A stretch of DNA of 64,000 bases, taken from contig NC_084795.1 in assembly GCF_963169125.1 (NCBI RefSeq), positions 260,581,042 through 260,645,041 of the forward strand, given 5' to 3'. The translations under genes were made by a program, and so were the position numbers. This document shows, piece by piece, positions 54,553-64,000 of this stretch. The notes below the pieces were generated by a model. It did not search any database. It saw only the letters and a program-made list of their open reading frames with translations, and was not told the DNA's origin. The stretch comes from Humulus lupulus. Its lineage: Eukaryota > Streptophyta > Magnoliopsida > Rosales > Cannabaceae. Positions within the stretch are counted from its first letter, which is position 1. Each line of letters opens with the position of its first letter.

Positions 54553-56220
54553 GTTGACTGTGAATTTAGCCAACGACGTAAGAACGTCAACTACGACAAG
54601 CCTTCAAGAGAATAATAAACGACAACAGACAGTTTTTATCAATGAAAGTAAATGACACGAGATTTTATAGTGGTTCAGCCCCGATGATCGGTAATAGCCT
54701 AATCCATTTAGAGATTTTATTACTGTATTCACACTCAAGATCAGATGAACCGTGTCAACTGAGTTTCTTCAGTGTAAAATATTCCAGAATACAAAAAGGG
54801 GTTCTCTCAGGGAAAACACTTTCTCTCTCTAGAACACAGGTTAACTCTTGATTTTGCCAAAAAAGTCCCTTTACGATCCTCCCAACTCTCTATTTATAGA
54901 CCTGGGATTCTCAACTGATATCCCCTTTCGATAGGGATATTTCATTATTTACCTAATATTTATATTACAAAATAAATGTTTAAAATACAACTGATCCCTA
55001 AATTCGAGTGAGGATTGAGAGATTCCCGGACGCTTAGACCAATTCTCACTGAAGTAGTTTCGGGCATTTTGACGTAGTCTCTCATGCATGTTGACTACTC
55101 TTCAAGCTTTTCGTAGGTCAAAGGTGGTATGTGCATGGCTCTCCTCGGACCAAAGGTCATGTACATTTAGCCCCCCTCGGACCAAGGTGGTCCGAGGGTA
55201 CTTACTTTGCTTCTTACTTCGGGCAAACTCGAGGCATTCCCCTTCATTGTGTTCGATCGGACACAATAGCCTTCTTCTTTGGCTTAAGATGGTTCAAACC
55301 ACCCTCTTTGGCTCCTCCAGTCAAGGTTCGATCGGACCTTGCACTTTCCTCCTCAGACCAAGGTGGTCCGAGCCATCTCTCCTTGCCATCTCCTCGGAGC
55401 AAGATGGTTCAAGGCACTCCCATAGGCATCTTGTTCGATCGGGCACAATGCCCCTCTCCTCGGACCTAAATGGTCCGAGCCTTCTTCGTTCAACCAAGGT
55501 TCGATCGGACCTTGGACCTTTCTCCTCGGACCAAGGTGGTCCGAGCCACCATTTACATCTCCTTGGACCAAAATGGTCCAAGGTACCTCCTATGAGTATG
55601 TCCGATCGGACATAGTCCTCTTCTCCTCGGACCAGAATGGTCCGAGCCTCCTTTGTTCAACCAAGGTCCGATCGGACCTTGGACCTTTCTCCTTGGACCA
55701 AAATGGTCCGAGCCTCTCCTTTTCAACCAAAGCCCGATCGGACTCCAACATCTTCTCCTCGGACCGAAGTGGTCTGAGGTATACTTTTCCTCCTCACCTC
55801 ATTCAAGCCCAAGTGTACCTCTTCCACATCATACCCAATCGGCCATTATGTGGCTTTCCCTTTGAGTAAAACTTGAGCCTTGGTCATTTTCTTTGAACTC
55901 ACTCGAGCCAATCTTAACAAGAGGTCCCCTAAGCTTAGGTCCGATCGGACCTAATGCTTTTATCCTTTGAACCAAAATCAAAACTTCCCCTTCAACTTCT
56001 TGGACTTGGCTCCAATTCAATTATTAAGGTCTTCAAACTGAGATCTGAGCCAAGCAACCCTCAGTTCAAATATTCTCTTCGGTCGGGCGTATTTGGCTTG
56101 ACCATCTGTCCAATTCCTTAACTGATGTATTGGGCCATTACTAAGCCAGATCACCCCACTAACTCATGCCATGTGTCAATTTTACTGCCACGTCACTCTT
56201 TTCAAATTTTTGGGATAACA
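54553..56220 (-). repeat. 5' LTR of element 2
   Basis: 1668 bp. The plus-strand reading starts TGTTGACTG and ends GGGATAACA. The TATA box (CTATAAATAG on the minus strand) lies at about 54889-54898. The palindrome array occupies 55134-55970. It differs from the 3' LTR at about a dozen positions. Confidence 0.95.
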
Positions 56221-56225
56221 AAAGA

Positions 56226-56331
56226 TATGCATGATTGTCTCGATAAAGGATTAAAATTTGAAACTCGCATCAAGCTTTTGGATTTGGAAGATGCTATTAA
56301 TAATCTTATTGGTGCAATTTGTGATGCATGA
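56226..56331 (+). pseudogene. Gene E, 3' part
   Basis: Continues the frame of 40922-41412 once element 2 and one AAAGA copy are removed. It encodes a helical C-terminus (TRIKLLDLEDAINNLIGAIC) with a stop at 56329-56331. The start of the ORF at 56125 upstream is LTR sequence. This supports a single gene interrupted by a recent insertion. Confidence 0.65.
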
Positions 56332-56530
56332 TTGTCTCTATATATATGCATCAAGCTTTTTTTGTACTAAGAATTATATGAAAGCTATTTATATTTTATG
56401 TTTACAAGGATCTTATGAGTGTTGTAAATTAAACCATTATATAATAAAAAGTAAAATTTCATTAGTTCAATCAAACATAAAAATAAAAATCTACAAAGTA
56501 CAATAGTAGATAGACAAACAAACAGTTTCC

Positions 56531-56764
56531 TTACGCTCTCTTCAACTTTTCCATCATTCTCAAGAGCACATCCATATTTTTCAAGTGCTCATCAACTTTT
56601 GTTTGTTCCTCTTCGAATAGTTTCTTCATTTTCTCAAATAATGCTTCGCGATTGTCGGATCCAAAACTCACTCCAACATGATCAATCAAATGTGTAGCAA
56701 GCAACACAATCTCTTTAACTTCTTCCTCTCCTAAGCCATCATAATATTGAGTAAATGGACACAT
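56531..56764 (-). CDS. Unknown 77-residue helical protein (gene F)
   Basis: An intact ORF from ATG 56764. It is predicted all-helical, with a first helix EEEVKEIVLLATHLIDHVGV and a charged coiled-coil second half (MKKLFEEEQTKVDEHLKNMD). It resembles the A-D proteins in size, helix content and strand but lacks their signature motifs, so I do not place it among them. No domain recognised. It could be a small real gene or the last exon of something larger. It lies about 1.1 kb from the end of the Ulp1-like gene on the same strand. Confidence 0.5.
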   Translation of the reverse strand: MCPFTQYYDGLGEEEVKEIVLLATHLIDHVGVSFGSDNREALFEKMKKLFEEEQTKVDEHLKNMDVLLRMMEKLKRA

Positions 56765-57867
56765 TCTTAAAAATATAAAATGATTTCAAACTCTACCTAA
56801 AAACAAAGTTTATGTTTGCCTACAAATGATATCAGTGTATATAAGATAAAATGATTTATAGATAGTGTTAAAAACCATATAATTTCGAAATTATGACATT
56901 TAAAATACCCATTTAAAAAAAAAACTAAATTCCATTTTGAACCAATACCTGAATTGTTTTGGTTAAATTAATAAATAAGATGGGTAATAATTATGAAAAA
57001 TATAGCAATTGATGGGCTATTCCATATCCCAAAAATCATGCTCAAAATTATGATTAGTTACACTTCTCAAAACATAAAATGAACATATTTCAATTCCCAA
57101 AAATAACACAATAATTTTGTTACTGGTTAGGTTGATTATGCATAATTATACCATTAAATTCTAAATGGTTAGGTTGGTATTAACTAGTTTAGTTACTATG
57201 CATTAATTTTTAATTTAAATTTAAAACACAATTTCGAAATATATTTAATTTTTTTTATAGATAAAAAGGTTTGGTTGAGTTAGTTTGTGTAAAAAAAATT
57301 TTTTTTTTATTAAAATTTCACTTAAAAAAACGTGAGCAATTAATTTAGAAAATGCCACCTAATTGCATTAAATGCATGTATTCATAAATCCATTCTAATA
57401 CCCTAATATCATGCTCTATTTATGTTTGGTTGAGTTATTAATCATTTCTCATAAAAAACGTGTACAATTAAGATCATGTCAACTAATTTCATTAAATGCA
57501 TGTCTCCATAAATCCATTCCAATTCCCTAACATTATGCTCAAAATTCTGATTGGTTGATATATTAATTAATAAATTCGAAATTAACACTTACAAAATAGT
57601 TTTTATTTAATAAATATGATATTAATGTCTACAACTACCCTTTGAAACTTCCAATAAACATTAAAGCTGATTGTGAAAATGATAAAATTTAAAGTGTGTT
57701 TTAATCTTGTTAATAAATAATTAATTCAGAAATAAACTATTTAAATTCTCCCAAATATTGATCATCTTCTAATTTCTCAAAATTGATAAATAATAATACA
57801 AATTTCTTTCTTTTACATAACTTGATTGAGAATAACAAAATTAGGGCAAAGATCATTGTCCCTAGTA
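56765..57867. other. AT-rich spacer between gene F and the Ulp1-like gene
   Basis: About 1.1 kb. Local repeats (TTGGTTGAGTTA near 57262 and 57427; ATTAAATGCATGT near 57368 and 57494) suggest a diverged direct duplication of about 130 bp. No gene seen. Confidence 0.55.
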
Positions 57868-59360
57868 CTATATTCCTCTGCTTGAAATGAACTCTCGAAC
57901 ATCTTTCAATAATTTTGCTCTATTCTTGTTGAAATTTGAGCATGCAATCCACGAAGCTATGTGACACCTTTCTTCATTAGAGTTGAACTACAATAGTGAA
58001 AAAAACTCAAGTATAGTATGATAAGAACAAAATTAAAAAAAAAAAACTTAGTATGAAATCTACTTACCACAAAAGACCGCGAGTCGAGCTTACAACTATT
58101 CATCATAAATAATATGACAAAGACTCCACAATCGTACAAATTTTGTTGTCTAGGGACATTTCTACCACGAACTATACCAAAACTAGCAAAGTTGAAACTA
58201 CCAGGTTTCCTTTTGATCTGATTCTCCAAGAACAAATCTAGATTGCGTAGCTGCATTTTCACTCTAACATCAGAATTTATAAATTTAAAATTTATAAAAA
58301 AGTAATATATTCAACCAATAAAAACTTACAATATCAAAAATCTTAGATGACTGTAATATAGGATTCTTTTCATCGGCAAGTGAGTCCCAAACTTCTACTT
58401 TTTTTTCTTTAAGTATCACTCGTGCAAGAATGAAGTGTCTTACAAGCAACATAGGAATATAAATCTACAAGTATAATTGTTGTTAGAAATTACATAATAA
58501 ATAGATGCTTAAAAATATATTCAACATAAACCATTAGAATTATACTTCATTGCAATGTTCGAGGGAGCCCATAAATCTTTCGTAGTAATGCATTTTCCTC
58601 CAAATTTGATGTAGTGGTAAATTGGAGTAGGAGTCGGGTAGTAAGTATTTCTATTGTCATAATTTTAAAAAAAAATTAACTTCACAAACATGAAATATGT
58701 TTTGACAAAAAAGAAAAACAACAAAAAACTCACCATATTTCGAGCAGGAAGATACCAATTCTTACACTCTTTACCCTTCTTCAACCTCTCATCCTCGGTC
58801 AAGAATGAAGAAACCATAGTAACAATTTGCATTTACCAAAAAAAAAAAAAATTATAACAGTCATACTAAAATTATTAATATATACAAATGAATTACCTCA
58901 GTCTCCAACTCCGTTTTAGGTCCAAGATACCGGAAGTCGGACCGTCGTAGAAAACTAGACTCACTTTCAACTATAATTTCCCTAGGATAGATACAATAAT
59001 ATACATTAAAATATATTGAAAAAATGACAAAAAATATATACATTAAGATAGAAAAACTTACAATTGATCAGAGTTTGAGAAAATGTATTCTAACACTTCC
59101 CTATCTTTCGGTCTTAAAGTATTACCGAGTTTAAAATGTTCAAAGAACACAACATCATCTAGACTAATAACATGTTTTTTTAAAAATAGTGATTGTGAGG
59201 CCTTTTCGTTAATGGATTCACATGTCAATTTTTTCTTCTTCTCATATCTACATGGAATTTTATCCTTGGCTTGGAAATCCAGTTTAAAAGAGTGTAGTTC
59301 ATCTCTCAACTCTTTCAACTCATGCTCAATTACTATCCTCCATTCCATTTCTGATTCCAT
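57868..59360 (-). CDS. Ulp1-like SUMO-protease-type cysteine peptidase (family C48), seven exons
   Basis: My exon model on the minus strand is 59062-59360, 58897-58981, 58734-58793, 58546-58650, 58330-58464, 58068-58250 and 57868-57987. All introns are GT-AG and the phases agree, giving 328 residues with no internal stop. The N-terminus (1-40) is a coiled coil. The catalytic domain fills the last 180 residues: IYIPM then H193 (VRHFILARV), D210 (VWDSL), Q263 and C269 (PRQQNLYDCGVFV). This is the His-Asp-Gln-Cys arrangement of Ulp1 peptidases, which cleave SUMO or related ubiquitin-like tags. An in-frame AACTTCGTG after a TATAG acceptor just upstream of the ATG means further 5' exons are possible. 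Ulp1-like genes are often carried by plant Mutator-like elements, so it could be host or transposon cargo. Confidence 0.85.
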
Positions 59361-60929
59361 CACGAAGTTCTATACAAAAAAATTGACGAAGATTATCACT
59401 ATGTAAGAAATATTTTTGAAAAATAATAATATGTTTGAAAAATTTAGATGATGAAATTTTCAAAACTTTAAAATTCCTCACATTTTTAGTTTATTGAAGA
59501 AAAATGGACTACAAAATAATTTGTAATAATAATGTTTTAAAATTTCTTTTATAAAATAGGAAATTTTTAAAACCCTATAACCTTCAATGTAAATTTATAA
59601 ACCTAATAGTTGATATCTAAAAAGTTTGAATAATTTCGAATTTTACAATGGGAGAAAAAAATGATAATTTGTATGTAAAAATAAAGAAATCACATGAATG
59701 ATTGAAAATCTTGCAAGAAACACTATGAAAAATCTAGAGCTTTTTCATAAAATATTTAAAAAAAAAATTGTTCTTGTGAGATTTTACTAGACAAGTTTTT
59801 CAAGAGAAATAAGATTTAATCATTTTTTTGAATTTCAAATCCTACATGACAAATAAAACTAAGTTTGAATTTAAAAAAAAAAAAAGATCTAGTAGTGAAT
59901 TTCGAAATATGAAATTGGTGAAATAGATGATAAATTGTTTGTAAAAATAAAGAAAGCAAAAAAATGATTGAAAATCTTGCAAGAAACACTACGAAAAATC
60001 TAGAGCTTTTTCATCAAACATTTTTAAAAAAAATTGTTCTTGTGAGATTTTAATAAACAAGTTTTCAAGAGAAATAAGATTTAGTCTTTTTTTTTTTTAA
60101 TTTCAAATTCTACATGAAAAATAAAACTAAGTTGATATATTTTTTTAAAAAAATCTCTAGTAGTGAATTTCGAAATATTAAATTAGAGAAATAGATGATA
60201 ATTTGTTTGTGAAAATAAAGAAAGCACAAAAACGATTGAAAATCTTACAAAGAACACTATGAAAAATCTAGAGTTTTTTCATCAAACACTTTCAAAAAAA
60301 TAATTCTTGTGAGTTTTCACTAAACAAGTTTTTCAAGAGAAATAAGATTTACTCATCTATGTGAATTTCAAATACTACATAACAAAAAAAAAAGATGGAT
60401 TTTTTTTGAAAAAAATAGAAAATCTACTAGTGATTTTCGAAAATGACATAGAAAACTTACTTGAAAACACTTTCAGAAATTGGAACTTCTTCAATAAACA
60501 AGTTTTTTAAGATGAGTAAATTTTGTATAAAAATATATATAATATATAGAAAATTCGAAATATGCTTTATTAATTAGCCAACTAATTGTAGTTGGGAAAA
60601 TATGAGTCATTAATGCATAAGGAATGAATTTGGAAAGAACAAGGAATGAAAGGAATGGAGAAGGAATGAAGAAGGAATGGAGATATGGAATCTTGGAATG
60701 AATCTTAAATAATGATTTTTTTAATTATTAAATTAAATTAAAAGGTGACCGCCATGTCAGCAGGTAGCCCATTACCAAGTTTGAAAAAGTCAAAGATAGC
60801 ATTAATTAACATCTTTAAATGTGGACCATTGGATCTTAATCCAATGGCTATTAATTGACAACCCATCCATGGGGAAAAAACTCAATCACCATTAAGAGTG
60901 AACCCATATATATATATATATATAGGGAG
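59361..60929. repeat. ~267-bp tandem repeats upstream of the Ulp1-like gene
   Basis: From about 59636 to 60480 a unit of about 267 bp repeats three times plus a partial copy. The landmark GAAAATCTTGCAAGAAACAC is at about 59704, 59970 and (diverged) 60239. Each unit includes AATCTAGAGCTTTTTCAT and TTCTTGTGAGATTTTA. After 60480 the sequence is unique AT-rich DNA with a GGAATGAA-rich patch (60620-60700). No gene, but possible 5' exons of the protease gene cannot be excluded. Confidence 0.8.
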
Positions 60930-61176
60930 TGCTGATAGTATTTTGTTAATACCAATGTTAATAAAATTTAGTTTCGACATGTGTATAGTTATAAATTATA
61001 ATTTTTCATTATGACAGTATATATTGTAGTCATTTAGAACATCTCACAAAGTTTCAAGAAATTCTGAATAAATTATGATATCAAAAATAAAGTTAAAATA
61101 ATTTATTTCGAATATTTTATTATTTAAATAATAAAAATAAAAATAATTAAATTTTTTTTTTTAAGAATAGCACTCA
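60930..61176. mobile_element. Possible MITE with GAGTGCT ends
   Basis: The left end GGGAGTGCTGATAGTATT and right end AAGAATAGCACTCATC are imperfect inverted repeats enclosing about 220 bp of AT-rich sequence without an ORF. The flank on the left is a TA dinucleotide run, so the target duplication cannot be read. Size and ends fit a miniature inverted-repeat element, but the evidence is weak. Confidence 0.4.
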
Positions 61177-62199
61177 TCAACAAGTCACCAAACTGATTGT
61201 TAAATGTTATAAAGTAGAAAACACCTTAAAGCTATAGTAAAATGTATTTTGTCTTATGTGAGGAATCTCACACCTCACTAACAAGTGAGGGACTATATAA
61301 TCACCCATATATATATTTCTATTATTTTGTTCATATTTCCATAATCCTTTTTGTATATGATTGTATCTTCAAATTGAAAATTTTATTCAATTTTGTTTAT
61401 CAATATAAACATATTATCAAATATCAAATCAATAATTTGATTAATAATCAAGCTTTCCAGAATGTAAGTACACGTCGACCCTAAGCAAGGACACAACCAC
61501 TTACCCGCCAACACCGACGCTGACGCTAACTTGCACCACTATTGAGGAGATCAAGTTGTGATAGACAAAGCAGACATAACCGACAACTCCACCACCCGAG
61601 TCCTGAGCCTACACGCGACGTTGTTGAGTAAATCTGGTCAGTCAAAGTTTCGGCCTTCTTGGTGTTTCAACCTTATTTCCAACCATATTGAGCCAGTTCT
61701 GGGTTTTGTTCTCTGAGTTTTATTTTTGCGGATATTTTTTGTGTTTTAGTATTTTTGTAGATATGTTCAAGGTTCTTTGTTGTTGAGCAAATCTTGTTTT
61801 GTTTTTTTTCACAACCTTAAGGTCATTGCTTTAAGCCCCTGCTAATAAAGAAAAAGAAGTGGTTTGGTATCTTTTTTATTTTGCTAAGCTTTCTTAATGA
61901 TCTACATGGTTAGTGTCCTTTCAATTATTTATGTTGTTTTCGTTCCACATATGTTGGTTGGAATGTTTTTTTTAGATTAGTGAGATAAATTTGAAATAGA
62001 TTATTTTGGATATGGTGGATGTTGTTTTTCGTCTCAGTTTGTTGTGCATGATATGCTTGTTTAAATGTCTATTTGAGAATGTGTATAGTAACATTAGTTT
62101 TTATTTCTTAATGGCCTGTGATTGCGGTTGTTTTTATATCAGTCTTCGATTAACAATTTTCTTTTCATTTTCTTATTACATATTTGAATTTTATAAACA
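61177..62199. other. Unassigned region
   Basis: An AT-rich first part with TATA-like GACTATATAATCACCC near 61291 and a possible donor AATGTAAGTAC at 61461. A short GC-richer patch (61470-61620) follows. ORFs at 61242 and 62006 look like chance frames (low complexity, no domain). It could be the remnant of an LTR-element leader or of a gene's first exon; I cannot decide. Confidence 0.35.
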
Positions 62200-62729
62200 T
62201 GTTGATCCTCGACACAGAGTCACGAAAAACAATAAGAATTATAGAACTGAGTGCAAGAATTAAAATGACATAAAGGTTTTATAGTGGTTCGGCCCCAGAG
62301 ATTGGAAATAACCTACGTCCACTTAGTGTTTTTATTGACTAGGGTTCACTATGTTTCGCAAGCTCCAAAGTTGAATACAAAGATCGTGTATAAAAGCACT
62401 TGTTCTCTCTGAATACAAAATATGGCGCTTCTCATAAATGAACCTCATGAGTCCTATTTATAGGCTTAAGGATGTACATATGGGCCATCCTTAATTTGCG
62501 TGACAAGCATAACCAAATAGTAACAAAAATAATGATATTTGCTTATAAAAATAATCAAATATCTTGGGAATATCTAACTCATAATCGTCTCCGAGCGTTT
62601 GCCTCAGTCCTATGAGCAGATCTGGTCGCATGTGTCCGCACATCCTTTTTTCCTGCTGCTCAGCATATTCCTTGCGCCTATTGAGTAGCTTTAATTTCCT
62701 CTTGATATCCTGGTCGTTGGTCGCCCAGG
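62200..62729 (-). mobile_element. LTR fragment, minus strand, interrupted
   Basis: The plus-strand reading begins TGTTGATCCTCGACACAGAG and carries the block GTTCGGCCCCAGAGATTGG and AATAACCTACGTCCACTTAG. This block is found in the same order in the LTRs of elements 1 and 2. On the minus strand a TATA box (GCCTATAAATAGG) lies at about 62452-62464. The fragment is cut at 62729 by another LTR, so its other end and partner lie outside the window. Confidence 0.7.
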
Positions 62730-64000
62730 TGTAACGCCCTACTTCCTTAGAGCCGTTACTAAGTGAGTTTAAAATATGCAATTAACTCGTTAATCGAGGT
62801 TTTATGTTAAAAGTGTAACTAAACCGTAATAAAAGTCATACAATTGAAAATATAATCATCCATTGAAAATTATAAAGAGATATACATTTGGGATCCCAAT
62901 CCGTCCCAGGTGCTTTACCAGGCCCTGGGTTCGCGGTCTACACCGTGAGGATCTCCCAGGTATCCTATAGGGTCTCACCCTGGCAACTTGCACTCCGCGT
63001 GCTTAACGCTGCTCCCGGCCCCATGCCGTACTCGGCCTTCGCCGTTCCCGGCTCTTGCCGTTCATTTGCATATATGCACACATAGCATAATTAAACAAAT
63101 ACTTAAACACATATAAACATAATCAATGGGGGGCTACGCCCTGCAACACAAACTATAGTGCCTCGCCCTGCTCTAAGGGTACAATCGTTTTCTTACCTGT
63201 GTCCCGAGCTTTCCGAGCACCGATATCCTGAGCACAGTCCCTTAGTCCAAGCCTCACTAAAAACCTAGTCACAACGCATCAACAACATCCATCCATCAAG
63301 TCCTAATCCATTAAATAACTTTGGGTCATAATTCTAGTTTCTAGGACCTTGCATTCTATCAATTCGGGTGAGAAAATCCATCTCGAGCCTTAACTTTTGG
63401 ATTCCCGAGCCTAAAACCTACTTGAAGCCCAAAAACACACTAAGTGTCACGGCCCGCCTCAACCAAAAACCCCAACCCCCAAAACAGGGCATGCGCATCG
63501 TGGCCCGCCCTTATTCCTGGCCACCTAAATGTTCTAGAGGGTCGCGCCTCAGCAAGAACAATGCCGCTGCCCGACCCTTCAAACCCAAAAAAATCCTCCA
63601 TTTTCTCCAACAAATTCAAGCCAATTTACCCCAAAATCAACCCAACATTTCAAGTCAATCATCACAGAAGTTCTACTACAGTCTCAGCAACAAAACCTAA
63701 CAAGAATTAACCCCAAACCTCATCTAAAACTCAAGAATGATTCTTCATCTAGCTCACATGCATAACTCTGAAATACCAGCAAAAAATCAACATAATTCAT
63801 CAAGTTAAAAGCTTACCTTTGTGCTTAATTAAACCTCTGCCCCTAAGTTCCAAGCTCTTAGCCCCCAAAGTTCCAGCTTGATTCCTTAGTCTCTGGTTAG
63901 TTTTTCACCAAAACCCCCAAGCTTCCAAGGGAGAAGAAAGAACCAAGAGATAGAGAGAGTGAGAGAGAGGGTCGGTTCCTTAGTTTTTGAGTGCTTCCTC
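62730..64000 (-). mobile_element. LTR of the TGTAAC family, minus strand, runs off window
   Basis: The plus-strand reading begins TGTAACGCCCTACTTCCTTA. The first 45 bp are the reverse complement of the end of solo LTR 3 (11397-11440), and the CTCGGCCTTCGCCGTTCC block matches 10800-10850 reversed. It is inserted in the LTR fragment 62200-62729; the left target duplication would be CCAGG (62725-62729) but the right side is outside. ORFs inside (62888-63085, 63368-63710) are not conserved in the other copies. Whether it is solo cannot be told. Confidence 0.85.

Larger units (their letters stand above)
41413..56220 (-). mobile_element. Element 2: nearly intact Ty3/Gypsy Tat-lineage LTR retrotransposon
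   Basis: A 14.8-kb element on the minus strand with target duplication AAAGA (41408-41412 and 56221-56225). LTRs are 54553-56220 (5') and 41413-43081 (3'). By-eye comparison finds about 12 substitutions and one 1-bp length difference in about 1668 bp (0.7%), so insertion was recent. In transcription order: LTR, PBS, gag-protease with two internal TGA codons and a third before a TAG, intact pol, antisense ORF, PPT, LTR. The protein order and antisense ORF match element 1, but LTR sequence and length differ, so it is a sister family. It splits gene E. Confidence 0.95.

Noticed and set aside
4574..60930. Terminal inverted repeats for a giant element
   Set aside because: I compared the outer AT-rich regions by eye and found no convincing long inverted match; only the short MITE-like pair at 60930/61176.
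61242..62263. Two ORFs of 80 and 85 codons
   Set aside because: Low-complexity hydrophobic composition typical of AT-rich chance frames; no homology or splice context.
63368..63710. Two overlapping plus-strand ORFs near the right edge
   Set aside because: They lie in a minus-strand LTR and are not conserved in the sister LTR at 9275.
1..64000. tRNA, rRNA or other RNA genes
   Set aside because: No cloverleaf-like box A/box B pair or rRNA core sequence was recognised; a tRNAscan-SE/Infernal run would settle it.

Overview
This is nuclear DNA of a flowering plant, probably a eudicot. The evidence is spliceosomal introns, LTR retrotransposons of the plant Ty3/Gypsy Tat type (two RNase H domains, antisense extra ORF), a FAR1/MULE transposase gene and very AT-rich intergenic DNA. 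I cannot name the species. About 39 of the 64 kb is retrotransposon or LTR sequence, and most coding sequences are broken.

Layout. 1-1468 is the end of a satellite-like array with 223-bp units. 1843-4568 is a solo LTR. 4803-5489 is a RING-H2 gene with an in-frame stop. 6572-7747 is a second solo LTR in AT-rich repeats. 8732-13445 is a FAR1/MULE transposase pseudogene with a 2.2-kb solo LTR (9275-11440) in its zinc-finger exon. 13446-17350 holds 460-bp and 250-bp tandem repeats around a small coiled-coil gene. 18334-32213 is a degraded Tat element (element 1, plus strand) carrying another solo LTR (22726-25045) inside its reverse transcriptase. 33380-39780 holds more small coiled-coil genes. 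41413-56220 is a younger, nearly intact Tat element (element 2, minus strand). 57868-59360 is a seven-exon Ulp1-like protease gene with an open frame. 62200-64000 is an LTR fragment interrupted by another LTR that runs off the window.

Without the inserted retroelements, 4574-60930 collapses to about 24 kb. That core holds a RING-H2 gene, a FAR1/MULE transposase, nine small minus-strand coiled-coil genes or pseudogenes, an acidic unknown protein, a 77-residue unknown protein and the Ulp1-like protease. The nine small genes fall into four types (A, B, C, D) repeated in the same order: A1-B1-C1-D1, then A2-B2-C2-C3-D2. A and B share one motif, and C and D share another. I do not recognise these families. 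They are the best candidate here for something undescribed: a duplicated gene cassette, possibly the cargo of a very large Mutator-like element. The outer ends of such an element were not found.

Elements 1 and 2 share a primer-binding site, polypurine tract, protein order (gag-protease, amber codon, then RT, RNase H, second RNase H, integrase) and a multi-exon antisense ORF. That ORF starts from its own TATA-like promoter beside the 3' LTR. By-eye LTR divergence is about 2.4% for element 1 and 0.7% for element 2, so element 2 inserted later. Element 2 split the acidic-protein gene, and element 1 split small gene C1.
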